Assembly (NCBI GenBank): GCA_044841755.1
Contig: JAXOFM010000006.1
Location: 115,944 to 179,943 of the forward strand
Reading direction: 5' to 3'
From: CAZAPO01 sp044841755
GTDB lineage: Bacteria > Bacteroidota > Bacteroidia > Flavobacteriales > Flavobacteriaceae
Length of the DNA: 64,000 nt
The notes under the pieces were generated by a model. The model saw nothing but the letters and a program-made list of their open reading frames with translations. It ran no database searches and had not been told where the DNA came from. Each line of letters begins with the position of its first letter. Positions within the stretch are counted from its first letter, which is position 1. The position numbers were made by a program, and so were the translations under genes. Positions 17,686 through 26,631 of this stretch are shown one piece after another.

Positions 17686-20473
17686 AAAGAAATATAGCAA
17701 GGATTACCTTCAGGAACTGCTGTCATTGTTAAGAATGGATAAAGTATACCATAAGGCGTACGGTAATTATCTGTTTAGTAATGAAGGCAAGGAAACAAAA
17801 CAATACCTAGATTTCGCTGGTGGATTTGGATCCTTACTCTTGGGGCACAATCACCCAAAGATTATTGAAACCGCTCAAAATTTACTAAAGGAAAAAGTCT
17901 GTTTTCACCATCAACTTTCCAGTAAACCTAAATTGAACCGCTTGTGTGCAAAAATCAATGATTTAATCAAGGAACAAACGGGTGGAACATACAACCTAAC
18001 CGTTCTTAATACGGGAACCGAAGCTGTAGAAGCTGCCATAAAACATGCCCTGTTAGCCCTTAATATGATGGTTGCGTCCTTTCAAAAAGAAATTGATACT
18101 GCCTTGGTGGCTATTAATGAAATGCATTTCAAGCGGAATCCTGAAACACCACTTTATTTTGAGGGCCATGAATTCAACTCCATTAATGATATTCGATTAT
18201 ATGTAGCATCGCGGTGCGACATGGAGGCTGCAATCACAAAACCGAAGATCCTGGTAAGCGATAAGTCATTTCATGGTAAAACCATTGGAGCGCTAGCTGT
18301 AACTTCCAATCCAAGATTCAGAACTCCTTTTATAAAAAATTCTCCGATCGATGCTGTTTTTTTAGATATCTACGCTGATTGCCCTGAAACTATTTTTGAA
18401 GATAGTCACCGCTATGCTTTAATACCTGGCTTAACCAAAGATCACAGACTATACTTTAAAAAGAAGACGTTTAGTTTAATTGCAGCTGTACTCATTGAAC
18501 CTATCATTGGAGAAGGAGGTTTACATGTTGTTCCAAAAAACTTTTTAGTGAAGCTAAGAGATCTAACAAAGAAGGGAGGAATACCATTAGTTTTTGACGA
18601 AATACAATCGGGTTGTTATCGGACGGGACATTTTCTGGCTTCGTCTCGTTCGCAGGTGAATGCAGACTATTACATCTTGGGTAAATCGTTAGGAGGCGGT
18701 GTAAGTAAAATTAGTGCACTTGCCATTGATAACAACCATTATATACCGGAATTCGATTTGTTGCATTCATCAACCTTTGCCGAAGATGATTATAGTTCGG
18801 CGATCGCACTAAAAAGTCTTGAATTATTGATTGAAAATAAGTATCGAATTCAGGGGTCGAGCACTAGTATTTTTGACGGACTGAATTCATTGAAATGTCA
18901 ATTTCCAAACATCATTGATGCGGTTAGGGGGTCAGGACTTATGATTGGTGTTAATTTTAAGTGTATGGCTTTGAGTTCCAGTTACGGGTTTCAAGGCTTA
19001 TATCGCTCTCCATATTTTGGTTATGTTCTTGCTGCTTATCTATTAAATGAATGGCATATTCGTGTTTCTGTAACCCTCTCAGATTCAAGGACACTGAGAT
19101 TACTGCCATCCATCTTTGTAAGCCAGGTGCATATTGAAAAGTTTTTAAAAGCCTTAACTGAGTTATGTAAGATTTTAGCATGCGGAGATTTTTATTCGCT
19201 GATATCATTTTTATTACCACCTCAGTTTCAAAAATTAAGAGCTATTGAGAACTTTTACCCGAAAGAAATTCCACTGGACAGCCTGGATAATTGTACAAAT
19301 GAGGTTGGATTTCTACTGCACTATATTGATATCGATACGGTAAGATCCTATTTACCATCATTGTATCTGCTACCTGATGAGGTTGTGCTGAGGCTTATTC
19401 GAAAATTGAATACATTTTCTGAACCGGTCATTATCGGTAGAAATCGAATCAAAAACAATAATGGACAGGAAACAAGTATAACATTTATTGGCCTTTCGTT
19501 TACGGCTAAAATGTTTAATGATGATATTAGGGAATCCATTGGAAAAATGCAACAGTATCAGTCTATCTGCAATAAAGCGATTGAGCTTTTGTATGCGATG
19601 GGGATAAGCAGTATTGGCCTTGGGCAATATAATTCGATCATCATGCAGAATGGAAGAGCTGTATCAAACCCCGAGGTACGACTGACTACCGGGAATAGTT
19701 ATACAGCTTACACAGTTTTGGAAAAATTGAAGTATGCGATCGATTCCCTTCAAGGCAGTAAAGTCAAAGTAGGGGTCGTAGGTGCTGCGGGGAACATAGC
19801 AAAGATTATTATTACTAAAATAGTAGATAGCGTTGACCATATAGTGTTATTGGGCCGAAGCAACGGGAATCTAAACAAGCTGACTCATCAGGCAGGGTCA
19901 TTGCTTAAAATAATTATTTCAGAATTGTCCGAGGGGAAAGAGATTGATAATGATATTTATGATCAAGTAAACAAATTTTTAGGAGATAACACTGGTATTA
20001 CCGATAATCTGGCAGCACTTTGGAATTTATATCAGGAATGGTCCCAGAGTGCCTGTAAGATTGATATTGGTACTAACCTGGATCAGCTTTATGATTGTAA
20101 TATTGTAGTAGTAGCTACAAGTGATTCGCGTGCTTTTTTGAATAAGAATCATTTTAGAGAGGGAACTGTAATTATCGATATTTCAGTACCGCTAAATTGT
20201 GACGATACCTTGTTACAAGACAATGCCTATACAGTAATAAGGGGTGGGGTGGTCGAGCTGCCTAATCAGGAAATATTATATCCTCCAGGGCTTAATTTAG
20301 ATGACGGACAGGCATTCGCCTGTATGGTTGAAACAATGTTAATGGGGTTTGAGAATTCTACGGCCAGTTATTCATTTGGTGAAATTATAGCATCAGAGGT
20401 TGATGATATAGGTAAGCGAATTGAAAAATTAGGTTTTGGAACTCAAAAATCTAAAAAAGTACTGATCCACTGA
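17669..20473 (+). CDS. Class III aminotransferase fused to acyl-ACP-reductase-like domain
   Basis: A 934-residue two-enzyme fusion. Residues about 20-500 are a class III PLP aminotransferase: FAGGFGSLLLGHNHP, LNTGTEAVEAAIKHAL, cofactor Asp310 in FDEIQSG and the PLP lysine Lys339 in ILGKSLGGG. Residues about 560-925 match, block by block, the cyanobacterial acyl-ACP reductase family as I recall it: GLGQYNSII, LTTGNSYTAY, a Rossmann loop VGVVGAAGNIAKI, GGVVELP, then QAFACMVETML, where Cys885 occupies the position of the acyl-enzyme cysteine. The expected logic is reduction of an acyl thioester to an aldehyde, then transamination to a primary amine. Prodigiosin PigE and tambjamine TamH pair the same two activities; PigE, as I recall, has the opposite domain order. 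It probably supplies the alkylamine core of the product. Confidence 0.85.
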   Translation: MPSSNKKKYSKDYLQELLSLLRMDKVYHKAYGNYLFSNEGKETKQYLDFAGGFGSLLLGHNHPKIIETAQNLLKEKVCFHHQLSSKPKLNRLCAKINDLIKEQTGGTYNLTVLNTGTEAVEAAIKHALLALNMMVASFQKEIDTALVAINEMHFKRNPETPLYFEGHEFNSINDIRLYVASRCDMEAAITKPKILVSDKSFHGKTIGALAVTSNPRFRTPFIKNSPIDAVFLDIYADCPETIFEDSHRYALIPGLTKDHRLYFKKKTFSLIAAVLIEPIIGEGGLHVVPKNFLVKLRDLTKKGGIPLVFDEIQSGCYRTGHFLASSRSQVNADYYILGKSLGGGVSKISALAIDNNHYIPEFDLLHSSTFAEDDYSSAIALKSLELLIENKYRIQGSSTSIFDGLNSLKCQFPNIIDAVRGSGLMIGVNFKCMALSSSYGFQGLYRSPYFGYVLAAYLLNEWHIRVSVTLSDSRTLRLLPSIFVSQVHIEKFLKALTELCKILACGDFYSLISFLLPPQFQKLRAIENFYPKEIPLDSLDNCTNEVGFLLHYIDIDTVRSYLPSLYLLPDEVVLRLIRKLNTFSEPVIIGRNRIKNNNGQETSITFIGLSFTAKMFNDDIRESIGKMQQYQSICNKAIELLYAMGISSIGLGQYNSIIMQNGRAVSNPEVRLTTGNSYTAYTVLEKLKYAIDSLQGSKVKVGVVGAAGNIAKIIITKIVDSVDHIVLLGRSNGNLNKLTHQAGSLLKIIISELSEGKEIDNDIYDQVNKFLGDNTGITDNLAALWNLYQEWSQSACKIDIGTNLDQLYDCNIVVVATSDSRAFLNKNHFREGTVIIDISVPLNCDDTLLQDNAYTVIRGGVVELPNQEILYPPGLNLDDGQAFACMVETMLMGFENSTASYSFGEIIASEVDDIGKRIEKLGFGTQKSKKVLIH

Positions 20474-20493
20474 AAAAAAAAGAAAAGAAACAG

Positions 20494-21633
20494 ATGGTTG
20501 AAGTCTTTGAAATAAGTACTAAAAAAGGAATAAGGGAATTCATTGATTTTCCAAGGAGATTATACGCTAAAGAACCTAATTATATTGGAGAGTTAGATAT
20601 TACTGTAAAGAATAAGTTGTATGCACGAAGTCCGTTTTTAAAACACTCAGAAATTAAGCTATTTGTGGCCAGAGACAAGAAAAATAATTCGATGCTGGGA
20701 AGAATAGCAGCCATTTATAATAACACGCATATTCAAAGGCATCAGGACAGCAGTGGTTTTTTTGGTTTTTTTGACTGTATCGATGATACCCAAGTTTCCA
20801 ACGTACTTTTTAATAAAGTTAGTCATTGGTTAATGAGCAAAGGATTGAACAATATGATCGGCCCTACAAACCTGACTACAAATGACTCCTGCGGACTATT
20901 AGTAAAAGGTTTTGAGCATCCAAATCAAGTGAATATGCCTTATAATTACTCCTACTACAGTGATTTGTTAAAGGAAAATGGTTTTCAGAAGGTCATCGAT
21001 TTAAATGCCTATCACTTGGTGGGTACACCCCAATTTGATAAATATGCTAACGTTATGAAAAGGGCGGCACAGAGGTTAGAAAAAAAGGGCGTAAAAATTA
21101 GACCTATGTCTTCCAAATCGTATCACAGTGACATAAAATTACTTAGAGTAGCCTACAACAAATTCAATGAGAAAAACTGGGGTTTTATGCCTTTGAATAC
21201 AGAGGAATTCGAACATATGGCAAAAGAGCTAAAGTCCATAATGCCTTATGATCTTGCTTTAATTGCAGAAAAGTTGGATGAAGTGATTGGCTATGTTATT
21301 GCAGTTCCCGATTTCAATCAGGTCTTAAAACATATTCGAAACGGTAAACTCTTACCATTTGGAATTTGGAAAGTATTAAAATATCGAAAAACGATTGATT
21401 CATCGCGAGTAATGATAATAGGTATTGATGATAAATATCGGGGCACCGGATTGGATTTAATTCTATACAAGAAAATAACAGATGCCTTACATCATCAAAA
21501 AATTTTTCAAACTGAAGCGGGATATGTAATGTCTACCAATGGGATTATGAATTCTCTAATACTAAAAATTGGTGGTAAACCCATTAAGAAATACAGCTTG
21601 TACCAGAAAAAACTAGCGAATTATGAATGTTGA
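20494..21633 (+). CDS. GNAT family N-acyltransferase-like protein
   Basis: A 379-residue protein of a double-GNAT-like family common in Bacteroidota. The N-terminal block is FIDFPRRLYAKEPNYIGELD, then KLFVARDKKNNSMLGRIAAIYNNTH, FGFFDCIDD, GPTNLTTNDSCGLLVKGF and a C-terminal half with NWGFMPLNTEEFEHMAKELK and YRGTGLDLILYKKITD, the last resembling an acyl-CoA pyrophosphate loop. Members are often found beside lipid or sphingolipid-like genes, and their substrate is not established. In this operon an N-acylation of the amine produced by the upstream fusion would make sense, but that is inference. It overlaps the P450 gene by 11 bp. Confidence 0.72.
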   Translation: MVEVFEISTKKGIREFIDFPRRLYAKEPNYIGELDITVKNKLYARSPFLKHSEIKLFVARDKKNNSMLGRIAAIYNNTHIQRHQDSSGFFGFFDCIDDTQVSNVLFNKVSHWLMSKGLNNMIGPTNLTTNDSCGLLVKGFEHPNQVNMPYNYSYYSDLLKENGFQKVIDLNAYHLVGTPQFDKYANVMKRAAQRLEKKGVKIRPMSSKSYHSDIKLLRVAYNKFNEKNWGFMPLNTEEFEHMAKELKSIMPYDLALIAEKLDEVIGYVIAVPDFNQVLKHIRNGKLLPFGIWKVLKYRKTIDSSRVMIIGIDDKYRGTGLDLILYKKITDALHHQKIFQTEAGYVMSTNGIMNSLILKIGGKPIKKYSLYQKKLANYEC

Positions 21634-22993
21634 AACCAAAGAAATCAAAAGTATCATCAGAGGACCATCGCTTTTAAGATTCTTTAAAGGTGCTGCGGAG
21701 TTTCCTGCCTTTCATTTTCATGATTTGATGAATGCGTACGGAGACATTGTCAAGTGCGGCCCCTATTTTTATTTAATCAATCACCCAGATATTGCTAAGG
21801 ATATTTTAAACAGGGACCAAAAGGATTTTTCACAAAAAGATTTTATTGGTCGCAGAGTAACAACAGTATTTGGTCATGGAATGGTGACGAGCCAGGGTAC
21901 CTTATGGTCTTCGCAAAGAAGGCTGCTCAACCCAATATTTAGTCATAAGAACCTTCATCAATTATTAGATAGTACACTACATGAGATTGATAAAGTTCTT
22001 GATACCTTGCCGAAGGATTCCGATCGGCAGCATACTATTGATATTGCCGACTTGATGGGTACCTTGGCCATTAGGACATCAGGTAAAATATTGTTCAATT
22101 ATGACCTTAGCAAATGGGTTGGTAAAATTAAAAAAATTGTAAGAACAGGAACTACCTATATCGCCGAAGGATTTCCGTTTTACACACCGCTTTGGGTTCC
22201 CACACCCATGCATTTAAAACTTAAAGACATATCAAAACAAATTGATCATATTCTCGAGGAGATGATATCGCATCGATATTCGACTGGCCTTGAATTGAAT
22301 GATATGGCCGGAGTTTTAATGGGTGCATTAGACAAAAACACTTCATCAGATTATGAGCGAAGGGTGATGTTAGATGAAATGAAAACAATGCTTGCCGGAG
22401 GGTATTTTCCTATTTCATGCAGCCTGTCAATGATTTGGTATACCCTCGGCGAAAACCCTCAGTATTATAAAAGTTTAGTCGATGAAATACGATCGAAGCC
22501 AAATGATTATGAATTCACTCCTAATTTTTATAAAGACTTTCCAATAACAACTTCGATAATATTCGAAGCCATGAGGTTGTATCCAGTTGCATTTTCGATT
22601 TGGCGTAAGGCAAAGGTTGATTTTAAAACGCATGGGTATACCATTCCTAAGGGTAAATCGGTTTGTATTTCACTTTTCAATGTTCACAGACATTCAGAGT
22701 TTTGGGAGGAACCTAATTCTTTTATGCCCGAAAGGTTTATGGTAGCTCGGGCAAGTAAAAGACCAAAACATCATTTTATGCCTTTTGGTTGGGGTAATCG
22801 GAAATGTATTGGTGATCATTACGCCATAATGGTCATCTTTTTAACGATGATACGATCACTTCAGAAGTTTGATGTCAAAGTCAATCATGAGCCTCTTAAA
22901 GTAAGAAGGGCAGCACTGATTTGTCCTAAGAAGGTTGACGCCAAAATCAGAGAAATTATAGTGAAAGAACATGAACTCAATAATATAAATTAA
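21623..22993 (+). CDS. Cytochrome P450
   Basis: A 456-residue haem monooxygenase. The haem ligand loop is FGWGNRKCIG with Cys395, the K-helix ExxR is EAMR (Glu315 to Arg318), and the PERF-like motif is MPERFM. The I-helix region MLAGGYFPISCS replaces the usual (A/G)Gx(D/E)T(T/S) with GGYFPIS, so the acid-alcohol pair is absent. That is seen in some P450s with unusual chemistry or peroxide-driven fatty-acid enzymes. There is no redox partner gene in the window. It likely hydroxylates or desaturates the lipid product. The first residues contain no membrane anchor, so the enzyme is probably soluble or peripheral. Confidence 0.93.
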   Translation: MNVETKEIKSIIRGPSLLRFFKGAAEFPAFHFHDLMNAYGDIVKCGPYFYLINHPDIAKDILNRDQKDFSQKDFIGRRVTTVFGHGMVTSQGTLWSSQRRLLNPIFSHKNLHQLLDSTLHEIDKVLDTLPKDSDRQHTIDIADLMGTLAIRTSGKILFNYDLSKWVGKIKKIVRTGTTYIAEGFPFYTPLWVPTPMHLKLKDISKQIDHILEEMISHRYSTGLELNDMAGVLMGALDKNTSSDYERRVMLDEMKTMLAGGYFPISCSLSMIWYTLGENPQYYKSLVDEIRSKPNDYEFTPNFYKDFPITTSIIFEAMRLYPVAFSIWRKAKVDFKTHGYTIPKGKSVCISLFNVHRHSEFWEEPNSFMPERFMVARASKRPKHHFMPFGWGNRKCIGDHYAIMVIFLTMIRSLQKFDVKVNHEPLKVRRAALICPKKVDAKIREIIVKEHELNNIN

Positions 22994-23001
22994 ACTCATA
23001 A

Positions 23002-23616
23002 ATGATGGAAGAAAATGTATTCTATAGGATATTTTTAATCGTATATTTTTTAATCTACATGTTGGTATTATATGTTTTCAATATTAAGTCGTTTAAAAGG
23101 AAGTATAATTTTGACCCAAGAGTGGTAACTAAGAAAGATACCATAATGTACAGATTACAGGTTTATCGTAATGCCATATTTTTTTGCCTATTATTAAACA
23201 TATTAACGTATTCCTTTTTCCCAAAATTTTATTATCTGTTCGTTCCAATAAGTTATTTAAGCATAAAGTATCTGAAATTTGTTGGAGTTTTGATTTTGAT
23301 GGTGTCGCTGTTTTTGACTAGGATGTCTCAAATACAATTAAAGCAAGCATGGCGTATAGGGATAGACGCAACTGAAGAAAAGGGGACACTGATAACTAAT
23401 GGAATTTATAGTGTGTCAAGAAACCCAATTGCTTTGGGAATGTTCCTAAGTACAATTGGATTATTTTTAGTTACACCCAACATGGTCACTTTTACTATTG
23501 TTATTTTGGTTCATCTGATTTTTTCAATTCGAATTTTTCTAGAGGAAGCACATTTGAAGAAATTACACGGTGACGAATATGAAAGATATAGATCCCAGAC
23601 AAGAAAATGGTTATAG
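23002..23616 (+). CDS. Isoprenylcysteine carboxyl methyltransferase-like integral membrane methyltransferase
   Basis: A 204-residue membrane protein with about five hydrophobic helices. The C-terminal half carries the ICMT/PEMT family signature: EKGTLITNGIYSVSRNPIALGMFLSTIG, then EEAHLKKLHGDEYERYRSQTRKWL, where R-N-P and the late EE/E-Y-x-x-Y bind S-adenosylmethionine. The family methylates carboxylates, phospholipid headgroup amines or other membrane-embedded acceptors. Within an operon predicted to make a lipid amine, N-methylation or O-methylation of the product at the membrane is the natural guess. It starts 8 bp after the P450 stop. Confidence 0.85.
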   Translation: MMEENVFYRIFLIVYFLIYMLVLYVFNIKSFKRKYNFDPRVVTKKDTIMYRLQVYRNAIFFCLLLNILTYSFFPKFYYLFVPISYLSIKYLKFVGVLILMVSLFLTRMSQIQLKQAWRIGIDATEEKGTLITNGIYSVSRNPIALGMFLSTIGLFLVTPNMVTFTIVILVHLIFSIRIFLEEAHLKKLHGDEYERYRSQTRKWL

Positions 23617-23626
23617 TTTAAAAAGT

Positions 23627-24343
23627 ATGAGCTCAAAAGATCTTGAAAAAATAGTATTGACCAGAACAGATGACTGGAAGTTTGACGAACATGTTTCAGT
23701 TATTTTTGATACACATGTAAAAAGGTCGATACCTTGCTATTCGCAAATTCAAGAGTTAATTGGCATCATGTCCAAAACCTTGCTGTCAGATAATAGTTTG
23801 GTGTACGATTTGGGAACAGCGACTGGAAATATTATTAGGAGTATTCACAACGAAAATGAGAAAAAAAACATAAAATATATTGGTTTAGATAAATCTTTAC
23901 CAATGATAAGGAAGGCTAAGGCTAAATGCTCAAACATAAAAAATGCAACATTTTATAACGACGAAGTTGAATCATTCAATTTTCAAGCGGTAGACCTTGT
24001 AGTTGCAGCATTTACTTTACAATTTATAGCCCCAAAAAAACGACAATCATTAGTTCAGAAAATATATAATAGGTTAAAACCTCGTGGGCATTTCATTTTG
24101 TGTGAAAAAATCACTTTTGAGCGGCCGGATGAACAGGAGTTTTATATGAATGTGCATGAATCTTGGAAGCAAAATCATTTTACCAAGGAAGAAATAAATA
24201 CGAAAAAGGAACGCTTAAAGAATGTGATGTTACCCTTTAGTTTAGGGAAGAATCTTGAACTATTAAATAATGCAGGATTTATTCATACAAATGTATTTTT
24301 CAAGTGGAGTAATTTTGTTTGTATCCTGGCTTCAAAATATTAG
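23627..24343 (+). CDS. CmoA-like SAM-dependent methyltransferase / possible carboxy-SAM synthase
   Basis: 238 residues from the ATG at 23627. An upstream start at 23570 would overlap the previous gene by 47 bp, and the protein from 23627 lines up with the CmoA N-terminus. Resemblance to E. coli CmoA, recalled from memory, runs along the whole length: DDWKFDEHVSVIF, KRSIPCYSQI, VYDLGTATGN (SAM loop), AAFTLQFIAPKKRQSLVQKI, RLKPRGHFILCEK and KNVML. CmoA makes carboxy-S-adenosylmethionine from SAM and prephenate. Its carboxylate-binding Arg199 corresponds here to Lys194. The gene sits inside a biosynthetic operon, not near tRNA-modification genes, and no CmoB is present. It may be a recruited methyltransferase or make carboxy-SAM for an unusual carboxymethylation. 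Confidence 0.78.
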   Translation: MSSKDLEKIVLTRTDDWKFDEHVSVIFDTHVKRSIPCYSQIQELIGIMSKTLLSDNSLVYDLGTATGNIIRSIHNENEKKNIKYIGLDKSLPMIRKAKAKCSNIKNATFYNDEVESFNFQAVDLVVAAFTLQFIAPKKRQSLVQKIYNRLKPRGHFILCEKITFERPDEQEFYMNVHESWKQNHFTKEEINTKKERLKNVMLPFSLGKNLELLNNAGFIHTNVFFKWSNFVCILASKY

Positions 24344-24379
24344 ATTAATTAAAATAATCAAGAATACTTTGCTTTATAA

Positions 24380-26626
24380 ATGGTGGCGTATCTAATTAAA
24401 TACAGGTATATAATACTTTGTCTCATCCTGGCCATTACCGCCTTTTTTGCGACAAAATCCTCCAGTATTGAAGTAAATGCGGATTCGGGCCAATACTTTC
24501 ATAAAAATGATCAGGATTATCGGTTTTATGAAGGTGTAAAATCGGAAATAAAAACTGAGGAGCATTTAGTTTTGCTGGCTATCTATAATGAAGATGGAGT
24601 TTTTGATGATTCGTTCTTACATAAAGTTTTGGAGCTCACAGATAGTTTGAAACAAATTTCAACTATTAAAGACATTAGAGGCCTTACAGATTTAAAATAT
24701 CCGATGAAGACTCTTCTAGGTCTTATCGAGTTACCCTATTTGAAATTAGACAGGAATAACGAAGTATCGTCCTATAAGACAAAAATATTCAAAGACACCG
24801 AGGTCACCGATCTCTTTATCAATGAAGACAGCACTACCTTGTTTTATTGGATAGAATTGGTTGAGCAACTCAATAAGGACGAAATGGATGAACTTTTTCA
24901 TTCAATAGGTGAAATAAGACATGGTTTTCCTTCGCTTACGACTCACTTATGGGGTAGAAAACATATAGAGTATTCGTTCAAGCAACTGCTCTTTAAAGAG
25001 TTTCAGAGCTTCGTTTTTTGGTTATTGACGTTTCTCTTAATGGCACTGCTCTTCATTTTTAAAAGACCCTTAGCCATCTTATTCCCTTTAGTGGTAGTCA
25101 GTTCTGCAATACTGATATTTTTAGGCGGGATGGTTGTTTTGGGAAGGCCACTGGGAATGATGTCGAGCATTTTTCCGACTATAATTTTAATTGTAGGGGT
25201 TTCAGATGTTATTCATATGGCTATAAAATATGATGCGGAGCGAAATCTCGGAAAATCAACTAAAACTGCCACAAAAATAGCCTTGAATGAAATAGGGTGG
25301 ACCACCTTTATCACATCCATAACAACTGCCGTAGGATTTTTTACACTTCTTGTATCCCCGATGAAGGCTATGAAGGATCTCGGATTGGAATCAGGAATTA
25401 TTGTTATGTTCACCTTTTTCCTGACAATCGTTTTAATTCCGGCCTTTTTTGTTAATGGTTTTTCCAATGGATTGTTCTCCATAAGCAAGAGTTTCAATAA
25501 TTTCTTTGATTGGATATTCAAAAGAACGACCAAAGTTCAAGAAAAACCAAAAGAGGTATTATATGCTACGCTAATCTTAGTTATGATCGGTTTCTCCGGT
25601 ATATTGTTTATAAACACCAATAGCGTGGAATATAAAATACCGCGGGATAGTGAACTTAAAAAAGAGCATTCCTTTTTCGAAGAAAATTTTGGAGGGTCCA
25701 GAACATTTGAACTAGTATGTGTTGCCAGAGGTGAAAATGCATTAAATCAGCCAGAGATTTTAAATAGTCTGAAAGAAGTTCATAATTATCTCGCCAATCA
25801 CGGTCAACTTAACTCAGTTAAGTCGCCTCTTTTATATTATGCTACGATCAGCAAAGCATTGCACCCATCCAAAAAATCATTTTTCACTGAGGATGTTACA
25901 GCCAGGGATATCACTAGGTTCGAGAAACACTTCTCTCGGTATAATAGAAATAATTATCTGTTTAATGAAACCAAAACAATATTTAAGTTTAAAGCGCAAA
26001 CAAAAATGCTGGGAAGGCATGATGCCGAAAAGTTACATCAAGAAGTACTTGACAATGTGCGACAATTTGTTGATACAGATTTAGTTGAAATGCGTATTTC
26101 AGGGATTGATTATCTGATGGACCTATCTCAGGAAAAAAGTATTAAGAACATGCTTTTAGGTCTGTTATTGGCCATATTAGTGGTAGCATTGACCTTAGGA
26201 CTGATATTCAGGAATGTTGCGCTTATGGTATTATCAATGATTTTAAACTTTATACCCATTCTGGTAACCGCAGGAATACTAGGATTTACCGGCCTGGAGC
26301 TTAGAGGTGAAATATCATTAATCTTTACCATTGGTTTTGTCATCGCAGTAGATGATACTATTCATCTCTTGAGTAAGTATCAATGGGAAAGAAAAAATGG
26401 CAAAAGTCAGCGCGAAGCTATTTATTCTGCGCAAAAGGAATGCGGAAAGGCCATCTTGGCGACAAGTATTATTTTGATTGGAGGATTTTTGGTTTTAATA
26501 AAGTCAACTACTGTGACCATTTCTATACTCGGAATATTTACAGCCATGATCGTAATATTTGCCCTCGCGGTAGATTTAATTTTAGCGCCGGTACTGATTT
26601 TAATATGCTTTAAAAAATATATGTAG
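24380..26626 (+). CDS. MMPL/RND-superfamily lipid exporter
   Basis: A 748-residue inner-membrane transporter with two-fold symmetry. TM1 (about residues 8-26) is followed by an exported domain to about 195, then five TM helices to about 360, a short cytoplasmic part, TM7, a second exported domain to about 580, and five more TMs. Each half contains the MMPL-type TM4 motif: VGVSDVIHMAIKYDAER in the first, and FVIAVDDTIHLLSKYQWER in the second. The acidic D and H residues that carry the proton relay are retained. Relatives include HpnN (hopanoid transport) and MmpL3-type lipid exporters. As last gene of the operon it probably moves the finished lipid out of the inner membrane. Confidence 0.9.
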   Translation: MVAYLIKYRYIILCLILAITAFFATKSSSIEVNADSGQYFHKNDQDYRFYEGVKSEIKTEEHLVLLAIYNEDGVFDDSFLHKVLELTDSLKQISTIKDIRGLTDLKYPMKTLLGLIELPYLKLDRNNEVSSYKTKIFKDTEVTDLFINEDSTTLFYWIELVEQLNKDEMDELFHSIGEIRHGFPSLTTHLWGRKHIEYSFKQLLFKEFQSFVFWLLTFLLMALLFIFKRPLAILFPLVVVSSAILIFLGGMVVLGRPLGMMSSIFPTIILIVGVSDVIHMAIKYDAERNLGKSTKTATKIALNEIGWTTFITSITTAVGFFTLLVSPMKAMKDLGLESGIIVMFTFFLTIVLIPAFFVNGFSNGLFSISKSFNNFFDWIFKRTTKVQEKPKEVLYATLILVMIGFSGILFINTNSVEYKIPRDSELKKEHSFFEENFGGSRTFELVCVARGENALNQPEILNSLKEVHNYLANHGQLNSVKSPLLYYATISKALHPSKKSFFTEDVTARDITRFEKHFSRYNRNNYLFNETKTIFKFKAQTKMLGRHDAEKLHQEVLDNVRQFVDTDLVEMRISGIDYLMDLSQEKSIKNMLLGLLLAILVVALTLGLIFRNVALMVLSMILNFIPILVTAGILGFTGLELRGEISLIFTIGFVIAVDDTIHLLSKYQWERKNGKSQREAIYSAQKECGKAILATSIILIGGFLVLIKSTTVTISILGIFTAMIVIFALAVDLILAPVLILICFKKYM

Positions 26627-26631
26627 CAACC

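Noticed and set aside
13724..26626. RiPP cluster with radical SAM maturases
   Set aside because: No short precursor-like frame was found between or beside the genes, and the radical SAM proteins lack SPASM-type cysteine-rich tails.
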